DNA of 59,776 bases from Burkholderiales bacterium (GCA_029977705.1 JAPOKJ010000020.1:1-59776), one strand, 5' to 3'; counted from the stretch's first letter, positions 36,004-46,627 are shown. Notes: a model not told the origin generated them from the letters alone. A program made the numbers and translations.

Positions 36004-38686
36004 GACCACCAACGCAAGCCCGATGCAGCAAGTTGTAAGACGCAGCGAGTATACGCCGCCGACCTTCGAGATTCCGAGCACCTTCCTGTCCTTCGAATTG
36101 AGGCCGCAGGCCACGCGGGTACATGCCCGCCTGGAGATCGTGCGCAGCGGCGCCGACAGTCATGCCCCGATCGAGTTGCTGGGCGAGCACCTGGAACTGG
36201 TGTCGGTACGCCTGGATGGCCGGCCCTTGCGCCAGGACGAGTACGAGTGCACCGCCGGACGCCTGCGCCTGCTGGCCTTTCCCGAGCGCGGAACCCTCGA
36301 GACCGAGAGCCTGACCGATCCGGCCGCCAACCTGGCCTTCACCGGCCTGTACCTGTCCAACGGCAATTTCTTCACCCAGTGCGAGGCCGAGGGCTTTCGC
36401 CGCATCACCTGGTTCGCCGACCGGCCCGACGTGATGAGCCGCTACGAAGTCCTGCTCGAGGCACCGCGCGAGAGCTGTCCCGTGCTGCTCTCCAACGGCA
36501 ACCTGGTCGGGGAAGGCGATTGTGCCGGGCGCCCTGGCTGGCACTGGGCGCGCTGGCAGGACCCCTTCCCCAAGCCCAGCTACCTGTTTGCCCTGGTGGC
36601 AGGCCGCTTCGTGGCCCATGAGCAAAGCATCGTGCGCGCCTCGGGCCGGCCTGCCCTGTTGCAGGTCTGGGTCGAGCCCGGCAACGAGGACAAGACCGGC
36701 CATGCCATGGACTCGCTGGTGCACGCCATCCGCTGGGATGAAGAGCGCTTCGGACTCGAGTTGGACCTGGACCGTTTCATGATCGTGGCCAGTGCCGACT
36801 TCAACATGGGTGCCATGGAAAACAAGGGCCTGAACATCTTCAACACGAAGTACGTCTTTGCCAATCCGCGCATCGCCACCGATGTCGACTTCGAGGGGGT
36901 CGAGGCGGTGGTCGGCCATGAGTACTTCCACAACTGGACCGGCAACCGGGTCACCTGCCGTGACTGGTTCCAGTTGACGCTCAAGGAGGGCCTGACGGTG
37001 TTCCGTGACCAGGAATTCACGGCCGACCGTCTGGCCGGGCAGGCGGCCGATGCGGCCCTCGCCCGCAGCGCCCGGGCCGTCAAGCGCATCGACGACGTGC
37101 GGGTGCTGCGGGCCAGCCAGTTCGCCGAGGACGCCGGCCCGATGGCCCATCCGATTCGTCCGGACAGCTATGCCGAGATCAACAATTTCTACACCGTCAC
37201 GGTGTACGAAAAGGGGGCCGAGGTCATTCGCATGCTGCTCACCCTGCTGGGCCGCGACGGCTTTCGCAAGGGCATGGACCTGTACTTCGAACGCCACGAC
37301 GGGCAGGCCGTCACCTGTGACGATTTCGTGGCAGCGATGGCCGATGCCAATGGCCGCGACCTGGACCTGTTCAAGCGCTGGTACTCGCAGGCCGGCACGC
37401 CCGTGCTGAACGCGGGCTGGCACTACCAGCCGAACGACGGACAGGAAGGCGGCACGATGTACCTGAACCTGAGCCAGAGCCTGCCAGCGGACAAGGGGCC
37501 AGGCCTGCCCCTGGTCATTCCGGTCGCACTGGGCGCGCTCGATGCGCAGGGTCGCGACCTGCTGCCCGCCGACACCGTGATCGCAATGAGCGCCCAGCAG
37601 GAACAGCACCGCTTCAGCGTGGCGCGTGAACCGAGGGCCCTGTCCCTGCTGCGCAATTTCTCGGCACCGGTGCTGCTCGAGCAGCAGATCGACGATGACG
37701 GCCTGGCCTTTCTCGCCCTTCATGACAGCGATCCCTTCAATCGCTGGGATGCGGTCCAGCAACTGGCGGTGCGAGCGGTGCGCGCCCTGTACCGTGCCGA
37801 TCCTGGTGCACAGGCCAGCACCGATGCCCTGGCCGGTTGCCTGAGCCATGCGCTGGCCGAGACTGGCCTGGACAAGGCTTATCTGGCCTGCCTGCTGACC
37901 CTGCCCGGCGAGGGTTTCATTGCCGAACAACTGAGCGATCTGGACCCGCAAGCCCTGCGCGAGGCGCGCAACCGGCTGTTCCGGCAGATGGCTGGCCGGC
38001 TCTTCGACCCCCTGCTGGCCTGTCACCTGGCGCAACAACCGGCGCGCCCCTACGACAGTCATCCCCTGCAGGTCGGCACGCGGGCGCTGAAGAACGCCAC
38101 CCTGGCCTACCTGGCCCAGGCCGGCGAGCGGCAAGCCGAGGTCGAGGCCCTGATCAGCCGGCAGTTCTTCGACGCCGACAACATGACCGAGCAGTGGGGG
38201 GCGGTCGGCGCCGCCATCAATACCGCCTTGCCGGTACGCCAGCGCCTGCTCGATGAGGTCGAGCAGCGCTTTGGCCAGGAAGCCTTGGTGATGGACAAGT
38301 GGTTCAGCGCGCAGGCCAGTGCCCATGTGCCCGGCCCGGCCGATGCCAGCGTGCTCGACACTGTTCAACGCCTGATGCAACGCAGCGACTTCGCGATCAA
38401 GAATCCCAACCGCGCCCGAGCACTGATCCACAGCTTCTGCCAGGCCAATCCGGCACAATTTCACCGTGACGACGGCGCCGGCTATCAGTTCTGGGAACGC
38501 TGTGTGCTGGAAATCGACGCCAGCAATCCGCAGGTGGCCGCGCGGCTGGCGCGCAGCCTGGATCGCTGGACCAAGTTCAAGCCCGCCCTGCGCAGCCTGA
38601 TGCGCCAGAGCCTGCAACGGCTGGCTGCCCACGAAGGCCTGTCCGGTGACGTGCGCGAAGTGGTCAACAAGGCGCTGGCCGCCTGA
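36002..38686 (+). CDS. pepN: Aminopeptidase N (M1 family)
   Basis: 894 residues, normal for bacterial PepN. The substrate-anchor motif GAMEN is at 270-274 and the zinc site is H306-E307-x2-H310 with E329 in LKEGLT. The N-terminal beta domain and the large C-terminal helical domain are both present. It removes N-terminal residues from peptides in the cytoplasm. The start at 36002 overlaps the divergent lipoprotein start; Met 36023 is an alternative. Confidence 0.96.
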   Translation: MTTNASPMQQVVRRSEYTPPTFEIPSTFLSFELRPQATRVHARLEIVRSGADSHAPIELLGEHLELVSVRLDGRPLRQDEYECTAGRLRLLAFPERGTLETESLTDPAANLAFTGLYLSNGNFFTQCEAEGFRRITWFADRPDVMSRYEVLLEAPRESCPVLLSNGNLVGEGDCAGRPGWHWARWQDPFPKPSYLFALVAGRFVAHEQSIVRASGRPALLQVWVEPGNEDKTGHAMDSLVHAIRWDEERFGLELDLDRFMIVASADFNMGAMENKGLNIFNTKYVFANPRIATDVDFEGVEAVVGHEYFHNWTGNRVTCRDWFQLTLKEGLTVFRDQEFTADRLAGQAADAALARSARAVKRIDDVRVLRASQFAEDAGPMAHPIRPDSYAEINNFYTVTVYEKGAEVIRMLLTLLGRDGFRKGMDLYFERHDGQAVTCDDFVAAMADANGRDLDLFKRWYSQAGTPVLNAGWHYQPNDGQEGGTMYLNLSQSLPADKGPGLPLVIPVALGALDAQGRDLLPADTVIAMSAQQEQHRFSVAREPRALSLLRNFSAPVLLEQQIDDDGLAFLALHDSDPFNRWDAVQQLAVRAVRALYRADPGAQASTDALAGCLSHALAETGLDKAYLACLLTLPGEGFIAEQLSDLDPQALREARNRLFRQMAGRLFDPLLACHLAQQPARPYDSHPLQVGTRALKNATLAYLAQAGERQAEVEALISRQFFDADNMTEQWGAVGAAINTALPVRQRLLDEVEQRFGQEALVMDKWFSAQASAHVPGPADASVLDTVQRLMQRSDFAIKNPNRARALIHSFCQANPAQFHRDDGAGYQFWERCVLEIDASNPQVAARLARSLDRWTKFKPALRSLMRQSLQRLAAHEGLSGDVREVVNKALAA

Positions 38687-38750
38687 GCGCATCCGACCAA
38701 GGTCCGAATCAATCCACAAGCATCAACATTTGTCTCAAGGAGTCCCGAAG

Positions 38751-39758
38751 GTGGTCGGTCACAAAATCAGCCTCACCCAGTACCTGGTCGAAAAGGATCG
38801 CGAGGCCGGGTCCGTTCCCTCCGAGCTGCGCCTGCTGCTCGAGGTGATCGCACGCGCCTGCAAGCGCATCAGCTATGCCGTCGGCAAGGGCGCCCTGGCC
38901 GGCGTGCTGGGCGAGGCCGGCACCGAGAATGTCCAGGGCGAGAGCCAGAAAAAGCTCGATGTCATCGCCAATGAAACCCTGCTCGAGGCCAATCTGTGGG
39001 GCGGCAACCTGGCGGCGATGGCCTCCGAGGAAATGGACGACCCGTTCCCGATTCCGCATCGCTACCCCAAGGGGGGCTTCCTGCTGCTGTTCGATCCGCT
39101 CGACGGCTCCTCGAACATCGATGTCAATGTGAGCATCGGGACGATCTTCTCGGTGCTGCGTTGCCCCGACAATGCCAGCGGCGTCGGTCATGAGGCATTC
39201 CTGCAGCCCGGCAGCGCCCAGGTGGCGGCCGGCTATGCGGTGTATGGCCCCTCGACCCTGCTGGTGCTCACCGTGGGTGCCGGCGTGGCCTGCTTCACCC
39301 TCGATCGCGAGACTGGCAGTTGGTGGCTGACCGAGGACGGCATGAAGATTCCCGAGGACACCAAGGAATATGCGATCAATGCCTCCAATGCACGGCACTG
39401 GGAGACGCCGGTCCAGCAGTATGTGAGCGAGTTGCAGGCGGGCAAGACCGGCCCGCGCGGCAAGGACTTCAACATGCGCTGGGTCGCCTCGATGGTGGCG
39501 GACGTGCATCGCATCATGACGCGCGGGGGCATCTTCATGTACCCGCGCGACCATCGCGAGCCGGACAAGCCCGGCAAGCTGCGGCTGATGTATGAAGCCA
39601 ACCCGATGAGCTTCCTGGTCGAGCAGGCTGGCGGCGCTGCCACCAACGGCCTGGGACGCATCATGGACGTGCAGCCGTCCAAGCTGCACGAACGGGTGGC
39701 CGTGTTTCTGGGTTCTCGCAACGAGGTCGAACGCGTCACCGCGATGCACAAGGCCTGA
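38751..39758 (+). CDS. fbp: Fructose-1,6-bisphosphatase class 1
   Basis: 335 residues. The metal and substrate motif [20 protein letters not shown] is intact, as are [12 protein letters not shown] and GGIFMYPRD near the substrate pocket. It hydrolyses fructose-1,6-bisphosphate in gluconeogenesis. GTG 38751 is chosen because CAAGGAG lies 8 bases upstream and the N terminus ([14 protein letters not shown]) fits the family. It lies 64 bases after pepN and may be cotranscribed. Confidence 0.96.
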   Translation: MVGHKISLTQYLVEKDREAGSVPSELRLLLEVIARACKRISYAVGKGALAGVLGEAGTENVQGESQKKLDVIANETLLEANLWGGNLAAMASEEMDDPFPIPHRYPKGGFLLLFDPLDGSSNIDVNVSIGTIFSVLRCPDNASGVGHEAFLQPGSAQVAAGYAVYGPSTLLVLTVGAGVACFTLDRETGSWWLTEDGMKIPEDTKEYAINASNARHWETPVQQYVSELQAGKTGPRGKDFNMRWVASMVADVHRIMTRGGIFMYPRDHREPDKPGKLRLMYEANPMSFLVEQAGGAATNGLGRIMDVQPSKLHERVAVFLGSRNEVERVTAMHKA

Positions 39759-39810
39759 GCGCGGCCCGCGCCTTGGCCTGAGTCCCGCTGAGGGTGGGAG
39801 ACAGGGGCGG

Positions 39811-39884
39811 TGGAGCGGGTGAAGGGAATCGAACCCTCGTATCAAGCTTGGGAAGCTGGCGTTCTACCATTGAACTACACCCGC
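39811..39884 (-). tRNA. tRNA-Gly (anticodon CCC), CCA encoded
   Basis: The minus strand folds as a tRNA: acceptor GCGGGTG/CACCCGC, D arm GTTC...GAAC, anticodon loop TTCCCAA (anticodon at 39850-39852), T arm GAGGG-TTCGATT-CCCTT, then TCCA, so the CCA end is encoded. It matches the known E. coli tRNA-Gly(CCC) pattern. The anticodon stem CCAGC/GCTTG has one C-U mismatch (position 28:42). Confidence 0.95.
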
Positions 39885-39932
39885 GCAGCGACCGGATCAG
39901 GGCATCCGGCCGTCGACGCATGGAATTATAAG

Positions 39933-40607
39933 ATGAATCGTCCTGATCACATCCGCAGCTTTGCCAGCCGGCTGGGACGCTTCTCGCCGGCCCAGCGGCA
40001 GGCCCGGGAAGCCCTGATGCCGGTGCATGGGGTCGCTTTCCAGCCGGTCGCCACCGACCTGCATGCCCTGTTTGCACGAGCGCAAGCCCCACTGGTGCTG
40101 GAGATCGGCTCGGGCATGGGCGAGGCGACCGCCCAGATCGCCGCCAGCCTGCCACAGACCAATTTCCTGGCCTGCGAAGTCTATCCGGCCGGTGTGGGCG
40201 CCCTGCTCAAGCGCATCGATGAAGCCGGTCTGGACAACCTGAAGGTCATCCAGCACGATGCCTTCGAGGTGGTTCGCGACATGATCGCGCCCGATCACCT
40301 GGACGGGGTCCATATCTTTTTTCCGGATCCCTGGCACAAGGCCCGCCATCACAAGCGGCGCCTGGTGCAGCCGCCCTTCGTGGCCATGCTGGCCAGCCGC
40401 ATCCGGCCCGGAGGCTACCTGCATCTGGCCACCGACTGGGTGCCCTATGCCGAGCAGATGCTCGAGGTGGTCGGCGCAGAGCCGCTGCTGCGCAACCGAT
40501 TCGATCGCTGGGCCGACAAACCCGCCTACCGGCGCCTGTCAAAGTTCGAGAACCGAGGCGTCAAGCTGGGCCACGAGGTGCGCGACCTAATCTTCGAGCG
40601 TCGCTGA
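39933..40607 (+). CDS. trmB: tRNA (guanine-46-N7)-methyltransferase
   Basis: 224 residues. The S-adenosylmethionine site is VLEIGSGMGEAT, and the family signature IFFPDPWHKARHHKRRL with LATDWVPYAEQM is complete. It methylates G46 in the tRNA variable loop. ATG 39933 is the family-typical start (MNRPDHIRSFASRLGR). It is adjacent to a tRNA gene on the other strand. Confidence 0.96.
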   Translation: MNRPDHIRSFASRLGRFSPAQRQAREALMPVHGVAFQPVATDLHALFARAQAPLVLEIGSGMGEATAQIAASLPQTNFLACEVYPAGVGALLKRIDEAGLDNLKVIQHDAFEVVRDMIAPDHLDGVHIFFPDPWHKARHHKRRLVQPPFVAMLASRIRPGGYLHLATDWVPYAEQMLEVVGAEPLLRNRFDRWADKPAYRRLSKFENRGVKLGHEVRDLIFERR

Positions 40608-40616
40608 AACAGCCGC

Positions 40617-41462
40617 TCACACCGTCCAGTTGACCCAGCCGGTGTAGGCAGTCAGCAGCACGAGGCCGCCAAAGACGATGCGGTACCAGGCAAAAGGCAC
40701 CAGATCGCGGCTGGCCACATAACGAATGAGCCAATGCACGCAGGCCAGTGCGCTGACAAACGACACCACCAGGCCGACCGCAAACAAGGGCCAGTCATCG
40801 AGCGACAGCAGGCTCCGGCTCTTCCAGGTCTCGTAGACCCCCGCACCGATCAGGGTCGGCATGGCCAGGAAAAACGAGAACTCGGTGGCCGCCTTGCGTG
40901 ACAGGCCGAACCACATGCCGCCGATGATGGTTGCACCCGAGCGGCTGGTCCCCGGAATCAGCGCGGTGGCCTGGGCCAGGCCCAGCTTGAGGGCATCGAG
41001 CGCGGTCATGTCCTCCATCTGCTGGATGCGCGCCGGGCGCGCTGCGGCCGGACGGCGCTCGACCCACAGGATGATCAGGCCGCCGACGATGAAGGCGATC
41101 GCCACCGGTACCGGCTTGAACAGCAGCGCCTTGATGGTCTTGCCGAAAGCCACGCCCAGCAGGGCCGCCGGCAGGAAGGCAATCAGCACATTGAGTGAAA
41201 ACCGGCGCGCCACCGGATCACTGCCCAGCCCGGCCAGCAGCTTGAGGATCTTGACGCGGAAATACCAGATCACCGACAGCATGGCGCCGGTCTGGATGAC
41301 GATCTGGAAGACCTTGGACTTTTCATCGGCCCAGCCCAGCAGGCTTCCAGCCAGGATCAGGTGTCCGGTGCTCGAGATCGGCAGGAACTCGGTCAGCCCT
41401 TCCACCACCCCAAGGATGAGGGCCTTGACCAGCAGGGGCAGAGCGGCTAGAAATTCGAGCAT
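40617..41462 (-). CDS. uppP: Undecaprenyl-diphosphatase
   Basis: 281 residues, multi-pass. The first conserved motif [20 protein letters not shown] and the second ([12 protein letters not shown]) contain the catalytic Glu and the Ser/Arg residues of the BacA/UppP family. It recycles the lipid carrier used for peptidoglycan and surface polysaccharide synthesis. Convergent with trmB with 9 bases between. The start Met 41462 matches the family N terminus. Confidence 0.96.
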   Translation of the reverse strand: MLEFLAALPLLVKALILGVVEGLTEFLPISSTGHLILAGSLLGWADEKSKVFQIVIQTGAMLSVIWYFRVKILKLLAGLGSDPVARRFSLNVLIAFLPAALLGVAFGKTIKALLFKPVPVAIAFIVGGLIILWVERRPAAARPARIQQMEDMTALDALKLGLAQATALIPGTSRSGATIIGGMWFGLSRKAATEFSFFLAMPTLIGAGVYETWKSRSLLSLDDWPLFAVGLVVSFVSALACVHWLIRYVASRDLVPFAWYRIVFGGLVLLTAYTGWVNWTV

Positions 41463-41618
41463 GGCGGTGGCATCAGGGCTGGCCGAAATACCGGCCGACC
41501 GCGCGATTGTCCCACGCCGGCCATGACCACGGCCAGGCCCTCCCCCTCCAGGATGAGAGCCGACGAGGCAAGGAGCGCCATACTGTCGACTGAATCCCAT
41601 TCCAGGCCTTCCCTACCG

Positions 41619-42236
41619 ATGATCAGCCGTCGTGCCCTCGTCCTCGACGACCACCCGATGCTTGCAGAGTCAGTGGCCGCCGTGATCCGCTCGCGCGACC
41701 CGATGGCGGTCGTGGAGGTGGCGCACACCCTCAAGAGCGCCCTGGCCATGCGCGACCGGCCGCGCGGCTTTGACCTCATCATCCTGGACCTGTCCCTGCC
41801 CGACGCCAAAGGCATCGCGACCTTCGAAGCGCTCCAGCATGCCTGGCCGCTCACCCCCAAGATCGTTTTCACCGGCATCGATCACCCCGTGCTGCGCCAG
41901 CAGTGCCTGGCACTGGGTGCCAAGGCCTTCGTGCTCAAGACCGATGACGTCAAGTCCCTTTATCACGCCCTCGACGTACACTGGCCTTCGCCAAGCGCCC
42001 TGCACCCCTTCGAAGCCACACCGAGAATTGCCTCCGACCTGACCAGCAAGCAGCTGGCCATATGGCAAGATCTGGCAGCCGGCTACTCCAACCAGGAAAT
42101 TGCGGAACGACATGGCGTTGCCATCAACACCGTCAAGTCCCATGTGCGCGAGATTCTCGAGCGCATCCACGCGCGCAACCGGACCGAAGCGGCTCGCCTT
42201 TACTTCGAGCAGCAGCGTGCCGGCCTGGTCGGCTGA
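41619..42236 (+). CDS. NarL/FixJ-type response regulator
   Basis: 205 residues. The receiver domain has the acidic pair in LVLDDHP and the phosphoacceptor Asp in LIILDLSLPD, with the Lys in FVLKTDD. The C-terminal LuxR-type helix-turn-helix reads LAAGYSNQEIAERHGVAINTVKSHV. It overlaps the downstream histidine kinase gene and probably forms a two-component pair with it. Targets are not visible. Confidence 0.93.
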   Translation: MISRRALVLDDHPMLAESVAAVIRSRDPMAVVEVAHTLKSALAMRDRPRGFDLIILDLSLPDAKGIATFEALQHAWPLTPKIVFTGIDHPVLRQQCLALGAKAFVLKTDDVKSLYHALDVHWPSPSALHPFEATPRIASDLTSKQLAIWQDLAAGYSNQEIAERHGVAINTVKSHVREILERIHARNRTEAARLYFEQQRAGLVG

Positions 42237-44694
42237 GCGCCAGCCCCACACGAAAGCCCGCCAGCACGCACTCCGCGGCCCGCTTCAGCGATGGGGGCTG
42301 TACCTGCTGGCGGCGCTGGCGCTGGTCCTGCTCCTGCCCTGTTCAGCGAGCGCGCTATCGCGATCCCCTTCGCCCTCACCGCCCGCGCTGCGACTGGACA
42401 ACCCGTCCTTCGGAACCATTGCCCTGTGGCCCTATCTTCGCGTCTACACAGCAGACCTGGCGGGAGAGCTGACACCGGCCCAGGCATCGGACCGATTCCT
42501 GGCCGGTGAGGGCACCCCGGTGCAGCATGATGACGATGATTTCGGTCGCATCCGGCATCCGGTATGGACGGAATTCAGCCTGGCCAATGTCTCGGGCTCG
42601 CGCATCGAATTCGTGTTGATCACGCGCCAGACCACCATCGAGGTCCTGCAGCTTTACCAGTGGAAGGAGGAAGGCTGGCAGCGCGTACCGGGCCGGCATG
42701 AAACCGCGACGGGCGCCTTCGAACGGGACCGAAGCCCCAGCTTCCTTATCGAGATGGGGCCCGGCGTCACCCGGCGCTACCTGCTGCGTACCGAAACCGC
42801 TGGACCGATCAAGTTCCTGTTCAAGGTCCAGACCCTGGCCAATTATCTGGCCGAAGACCGCGCCGAGCATTTCTTTGTCGTGCTCACCTACTCGCTGCCG
42901 CTGGCCCTGCTGCTGGTCATCGGCCTGATGCGGCGTATCGAAGGGGTAGGCAGCGATCCTCTCTTCGTCGCCATGGTGATCACCGACCTGGTGGCCTCGG
43001 CCTGGCTGATCGGGCTGGCCCCGCAACTGTTCCCCACCATCGACCCCTGGGCCTACCGGGTGATGGGGCAGATGTCCTATGGCCTGCTTGCATTTTTCCT
43101 GTGCTGGCACGAGCGCCGCTTCCTGGCGCTGGACCGTCATGTGCCGCTGGGCGCCTCGCTGCTGCGGGTGCAGGGGTGGCTGGCGGTCATCACGGTACCG
43201 GTGCTGCTGCTCATCGACCGGCGCCTGGGCGCCGAGGGCACGCTGGCGGTGTCGGTGCTGACCGTGCTTCTGTGCATGGGCGTGGCCCTGGTCGCCCTGC
43301 GACGGCGGGTCAGGTACTCGCTGACTTATGTGCTCGCCCTGGCGCTTTACCTGGCCTCGGGCCTGGCCTACGTCATGTACCAATTGCGCCTGATGCCGAT
43401 GCAGGTATTCGGCCTGCTGGCCCTGGTGCAGGGCGCGGGCGTGTGCATCGTGATGAGTGTGGCGGTTGCACGCTCACTTCTTGCGCGCGACCAGCGCCTG
43501 TCCATGGCGCTGCAGGAGGCCGATGCCCAGCGCCGGGAAGCCCAGCGCCTGTCGCGCGAGCATGACCGCCTGTATGCCGCCGCCAACCACGACCTGCGCC
43601 AACCGCTTCAGGCCGTGGCCTTGAATCTCGAACTGTTGCGCCAGCAACCAGTGAGTGCCGAGCAGGCGATCATCATGGCGCGCATGCGTCTGGCGGTGGC
43701 CAGCATGTCGAACATGCTCGGCTCCTTTCTCGATCTGGACCGCGCCTCGCGAGATGACGCCCCGGTGCCCCTGCAGCCCGTGCCGCTGGGCCCCCTGATT
43801 GCCCGCCTGGCCCTCGAGTACCGCGAGCATGCCCGCGCCAAGGGGCTGAGCCTGAAAGTGGTGGCGACCTCGGCCCAGGTGCTCAGTGATGCCTTGCTGC
43901 TCGAGCGCGTGATTCGCAACCTGCTCGCCAATGCCCTGCGCTACACCGATCGCGGACGGGTGCTGGTCGGGGTGCGCCGTCGCGGCGACCGGCTCTGTCT
44001 GGTCGTCCTGGACAGCGGGCGTGGCATCGAGCCGGAGCGGGTCGCCCGTCTGCTCGACGGCGACGCTGGCGGGCGGGACCCGCAAGGGGCGCCCCGCAGC
44101 GGCGAGTCCTATGGGCTGGGGCTGCAAATCGTCAAGACCATCTGCGCCCGCATCGATGCCCGCATCGAGGTACGCAGCCAGCCGGGCAAGGGGTCGTGCT
44201 TTCAGGTGATCCTGCCACGCCATTGGGTCTTGCCGCCCAGAGCGAACGCCCTGCCTGGCCGGGTGCCACCGGCTCTGGCTTCCAGCGAGCACAAGCCCGG
44301 CCCGCCCGCCCTTTCCGGCCTGCGGGTGCTTTTGCTGGATGACGATGCGCTGATTCTCGGGTCGCTGGTCACTTATCTGGAAACACTGGGCGCCCAGGTG
44401 ACGCCCTGCCAGGATGCGGCCTCCGCCCTGGCGATGCTCGAAAGTCCTGCGCAATGGGATGCCGTGATCTGCGACTGGGATCTTGGGGCCGTACCCGGCA
44501 TCGGCCTGGATGGCCGTGACGTCCTGCTGATCGCCTGCCGGCGGCATCCGCAGGCCAGGCGTGTGCTGATCAGTGGCCGCATCGTGCCGGGCAATCCGGT
44601 GCCAGGCCTTCCGCCGGAGACCTTGTGCCTGGCCAAACCGATGACGCCTGAGCAACTGGCCCATGCGCTTGCCCCTGCCGGGCCCTTGCGCTAA
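42217..44694 (+). CDS. Hybrid histidine kinase with 7TM sensor and C-terminal receiver
   Basis: About 825 residues. A hydrophobic leader (LYLLAALALVLLLPCSASA) is followed by a periplasmic DISMED2-like beta domain, about seven membrane helices (290-480) and a coiled coil. The kinase core has the H-box AANHDLRQPLQAV, the N-box RNLLANALRYTD, and G-boxes DSGRGIEP and SYGLGLQIVKT. The receiver has LLLDDDA and phosphoacceptor Asp in VICDWDLG. The start is uncertain: no Met lies near the leader, and GTG 42217 inside the regulator gene is the best candidate; Met 42100 is too far upstream. The sensed signal is unknown. Confidence 0.9.
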   Translation: MPAWSAERQPHTKARQHALRGPLQRWGLYLLAALALVLLLPCSASALSRSPSPSPPALRLDNPSFGTIALWPYLRVYTADLAGELTPAQASDRFLAGEGTPVQHDDDDFGRIRHPVWTEFSLANVSGSRIEFVLITRQTTIEVLQLYQWKEEGWQRVPGRHETATGAFERDRSPSFLIEMGPGVTRRYLLRTETAGPIKFLFKVQTLANYLAEDRAEHFFVVLTYSLPLALLLVIGLMRRIEGVGSDPLFVAMVITDLVASAWLIGLAPQLFPTIDPWAYRVMGQMSYGLLAFFLCWHERRFLALDRHVPLGASLLRVQGWLAVITVPVLLLIDRRLGAEGTLAVSVLTVLLCMGVALVALRRRVRYSLTYVLALALYLASGLAYVMYQLRLMPMQVFGLLALVQGAGVCIVMSVAVARSLLARDQRLSMALQEADAQRREAQRLSREHDRLYAAANHDLRQPLQAVALNLELLRQQPVSAEQAIIMARMRLAVASMSNMLGSFLDLDRASRDDAPVPLQPVPLGPLIARLALEYREHARAKGLSLKVVATSAQVLSDALLLERVIRNLLANALRYTDRGRVLVGVRRRGDRLCLVVLDSGRGIEPERVARLLDGDAGGRDPQGAPRSGESYGLGLQIVKTICARIDARIEVRSQPGKGSCFQVILPRHWVLPPRANALPGRVPPALASSEHKPGPPALSGLRVLLLDDDALILGSLVTYLETLGAQVTPCQDAASALAMLESPAQWDAVICDWDLGAVPGIGLDGRDVLLIACRRHPQARRVLISGRIVPGNPVPGLPPETLCLAKPMTPEQLAHALAPAGPLR

Positions 44695-44698
44695 CATT

Positions 44699-44712
44699 AC
44701 TGACCAGTCAGT
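44699..44712. promoter_or_regulatory. Perfect palindromic operator before the TetR-RND operon
   Basis: ACTGACCAGTCAGT has perfect 6-base arms around CA. It lies 69 bases before the TetR-family gene, just after the kinase stop. The form is typical of operators of TetR-family regulators of RND pumps, so autoregulation of the operon is expected. Confidence 0.7.
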
Positions 44713-44780
44713 TATTTAAATGATGGTGGGCCCGCCCAATGCCCGGCGGGTCGGCCATCCTGTCCCTCACCCTCTCCACC

Positions 44781-45440
44781 ATGAACCATCCCCGCTGGGT
44801 GCGCCGCAAGGAGGCCCGACCTGCCGAGATCATTTCGGCGGCGCTGGACTTGTTTGTGGACAAAGGTTTCGCAGCCACCCGCCTCGACGAAGTCGCCGAG
44901 CGCGCCGGTGTGAGCAAGGGCACGCTTTATCTGTATTTTCCGAGCAAGGATGCCCTGTTCAAGGCCGTCGTCAGTGAAACCATCGTCCCCCTGCTGCGCC
45001 ACTTCGAGCAGCGCCTGTCCGCCTCGACGGGCAAGGCCAGCGATCAGCTGCGGATGTTTTTCGCCGAATGGTGGAGCGAGTTCGGCTGCACCCGCATGTC
45101 GGGCATCTGCAAGGTGGTGATCGCCGAGTCCGGGAATTTTCCGGAGATCGCCCGCTTCTTCCAGCATGAGGTGATCGACCTGAATCACCGTCTGCTCTCC
45201 CGCATCATCGAAAGCGGCATCCAGCAGGGCGAGTTCCGCCCCATGGATGTCGACGCCGCCTGCCATCTGGTGATGGCCCCCCTGGTGATCCAGGCCATCT
45301 GGCAACACTCACTGGCGGCCTGCCAGGATCTGGTCAGCCTGACCGACGAGGCCCTGATCCGCAGCCACCAGGACAACATGTTGCGCGCCTTCCGGGCTGA
45401 TCCGCCCGCCCCGGCCGCTCCCTCCGGAATGAACATATGA
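44781..45440 (+). CDS. TetR-family transcriptional repressor of the RND operon
   Basis: 219 residues. The N-terminal helix-turn-helix reads ATRLDEVAERAGVSKGTLYLYF, followed by a ligand-binding helical domain. It is the first gene of a three-gene operon and its stop overlaps the next ATG by 4 bases (ATGA). It probably represses the operon through the palindrome at 44699-44712 and is relieved by a pump substrate. Ligand unknown. Confidence 0.92.
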   Translation: MNHPRWVRRKEARPAEIISAALDLFVDKGFAATRLDEVAERAGVSKGTLYLYFPSKDALFKAVVSETIVPLLRHFEQRLSASTGKASDQLRMFFAEWWSEFGCTRMSGICKVVIAESGNFPEIARFFQHEVIDLNHRLLSRIIESGIQQGEFRPMDVDAACHLVMAPLVIQAIWQHSLAACQDLVSLTDEALIRSHQDNMLRAFRADPPAPAAPSGMNI

Positions 45441-46615
45441 ACAAGAAACTGATCCTGGGCCTGACCGTGCTGGTCGCGGTGGCGGCCGGTGTCGGGTGGG
45501 TGATGCGACGGCCTCCCGCTCCGGCTGCCAGTGCCAGCGGCACAGTCGCGCCCCCTGCACAGGGCGCGCCCGCCGCCAAGCCTGGCAGCGCCCCGGTGGT
45601 GGCCACTGTGCTGGACGTCTCGGCCCAGGAATTGTTCAAGCTCGTGCCCGGCGAGTTGTCGCGCCAGGTGCCGATCACCGGCTCGCTGCGCGCCAGCAAC
45701 CAGACCGTGGTCAAGTCCAAGGTCGCGGGCGAACTGGTCGAGATCCTGGTGCGCGAAGGCAGCACCGTGCAGGCCGGCCAGTTGCTGGCACGGGTGGACA
45801 CGCTCGACTTCGATCTGCGCCTGAAGGAGCGCGAGGCGCAACTGCGGGGCGCCGAGGCGCAACTGGAGCAGGCCCGCCGCACCCTGGAGAACAACCAGGC
45901 CCTGCTGGAGAAGAACTTCATCTCGCAAAGCGCCTTCGACGCGGCCAAGTCCGCCCATGAAGTGGCGGTGGCCAATCTCGATGCCAGCAAGGCCCAACTG
46001 GCCCAGGCACGCAAGGCCCAGAGCGACACGCGCGTGATCGCGCCGATGTCCGGCACCGTGGCCGAACGCTTTGCCCAGCCCGGCGAGAAGCTCTCCCCCG
46101 ACAACAAGATCCTGTCCATCGTGGACCTGAGCCGCATGGAACTGGAAGCGGCCGTGCCCTCGGGCGATATCGGGTCGGTGCGCATCGGCCAGGAACTGAG
46201 CATGACGGTCGAGGGCATCGACAAGCCGATCAAGGGCAAGGTGGCCCGGATCAGCCCGAGCACCCAGGCCGGCACCCGTTCGGTACCGATCTACATCGCG
46301 CTGGACAACCGCGATCCGCGCGTGCGCGTCGGCCTGTTTGCGCAGGGCAACCTGTCGCTGGACAAGCGCAGCGGCGTGCTCACCATACCGGTGAGCGCAC
46401 TGCGCGAGCAGTCCGGGCGCAGCTTCGTTTATCTGGTCGAGGCCGACAAGCTGACCGAGCGGGACGTCAAGCTGGGCGTTCGCAGCGAAACCGAGAAGGC
46501 CGCCAACGGCAGCGAGGGCGTGGTCGAGGTGCTCTCGGGCCTGAAGGCAGGCGACACGATCATTGGCGTGAACCTGGGCAGCCTGCGCCCCGGCATCAGC
46601 ATCAAACTCAAGTAA
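45437..46615 (+). CDS. RND efflux periplasmic adaptor (membrane fusion protein)
   Basis: 392 residues. An N-terminal hydrophobic helix (LILGLTVLVAVAAGVGWVM) and a Pro/Ala linker precede the adaptor core: lipoyl halves (VVKSKVAGELVEILVREGS; VIAPMSGTVAERFAQPGEK), a helical hairpin, a barrel and a membrane-proximal domain. It connects the RND pump encoded next with an outer-membrane channel, perhaps TolC at 50922. Confidence 0.93.
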   Translation: MNKKLILGLTVLVAVAAGVGWVMRRPPAPAASASGTVAPPAQGAPAAKPGSAPVVATVLDVSAQELFKLVPGELSRQVPITGSLRASNQTVVKSKVAGELVEILVREGSTVQAGQLLARVDTLDFDLRLKEREAQLRGAEAQLEQARRTLENNQALLEKNFISQSAFDAAKSAHEVAVANLDASKAQLAQARKAQSDTRVIAPMSGTVAERFAQPGEKLSPDNKILSIVDLSRMELEAAVPSGDIGSVRIGQELSMTVEGIDKPIKGKVARISPSTQAGTRSVPIYIALDNRDPRVRVGLFAQGNLSLDKRSGVLTIPVSALREQSGRSFVYLVEADKLTERDVKLGVRSETEKAANGSEGVVEVLSGLKAGDTIIGVNLGSLRPGISIKLK

Positions 46616-46627
46616 GGCCGCTCGCCC

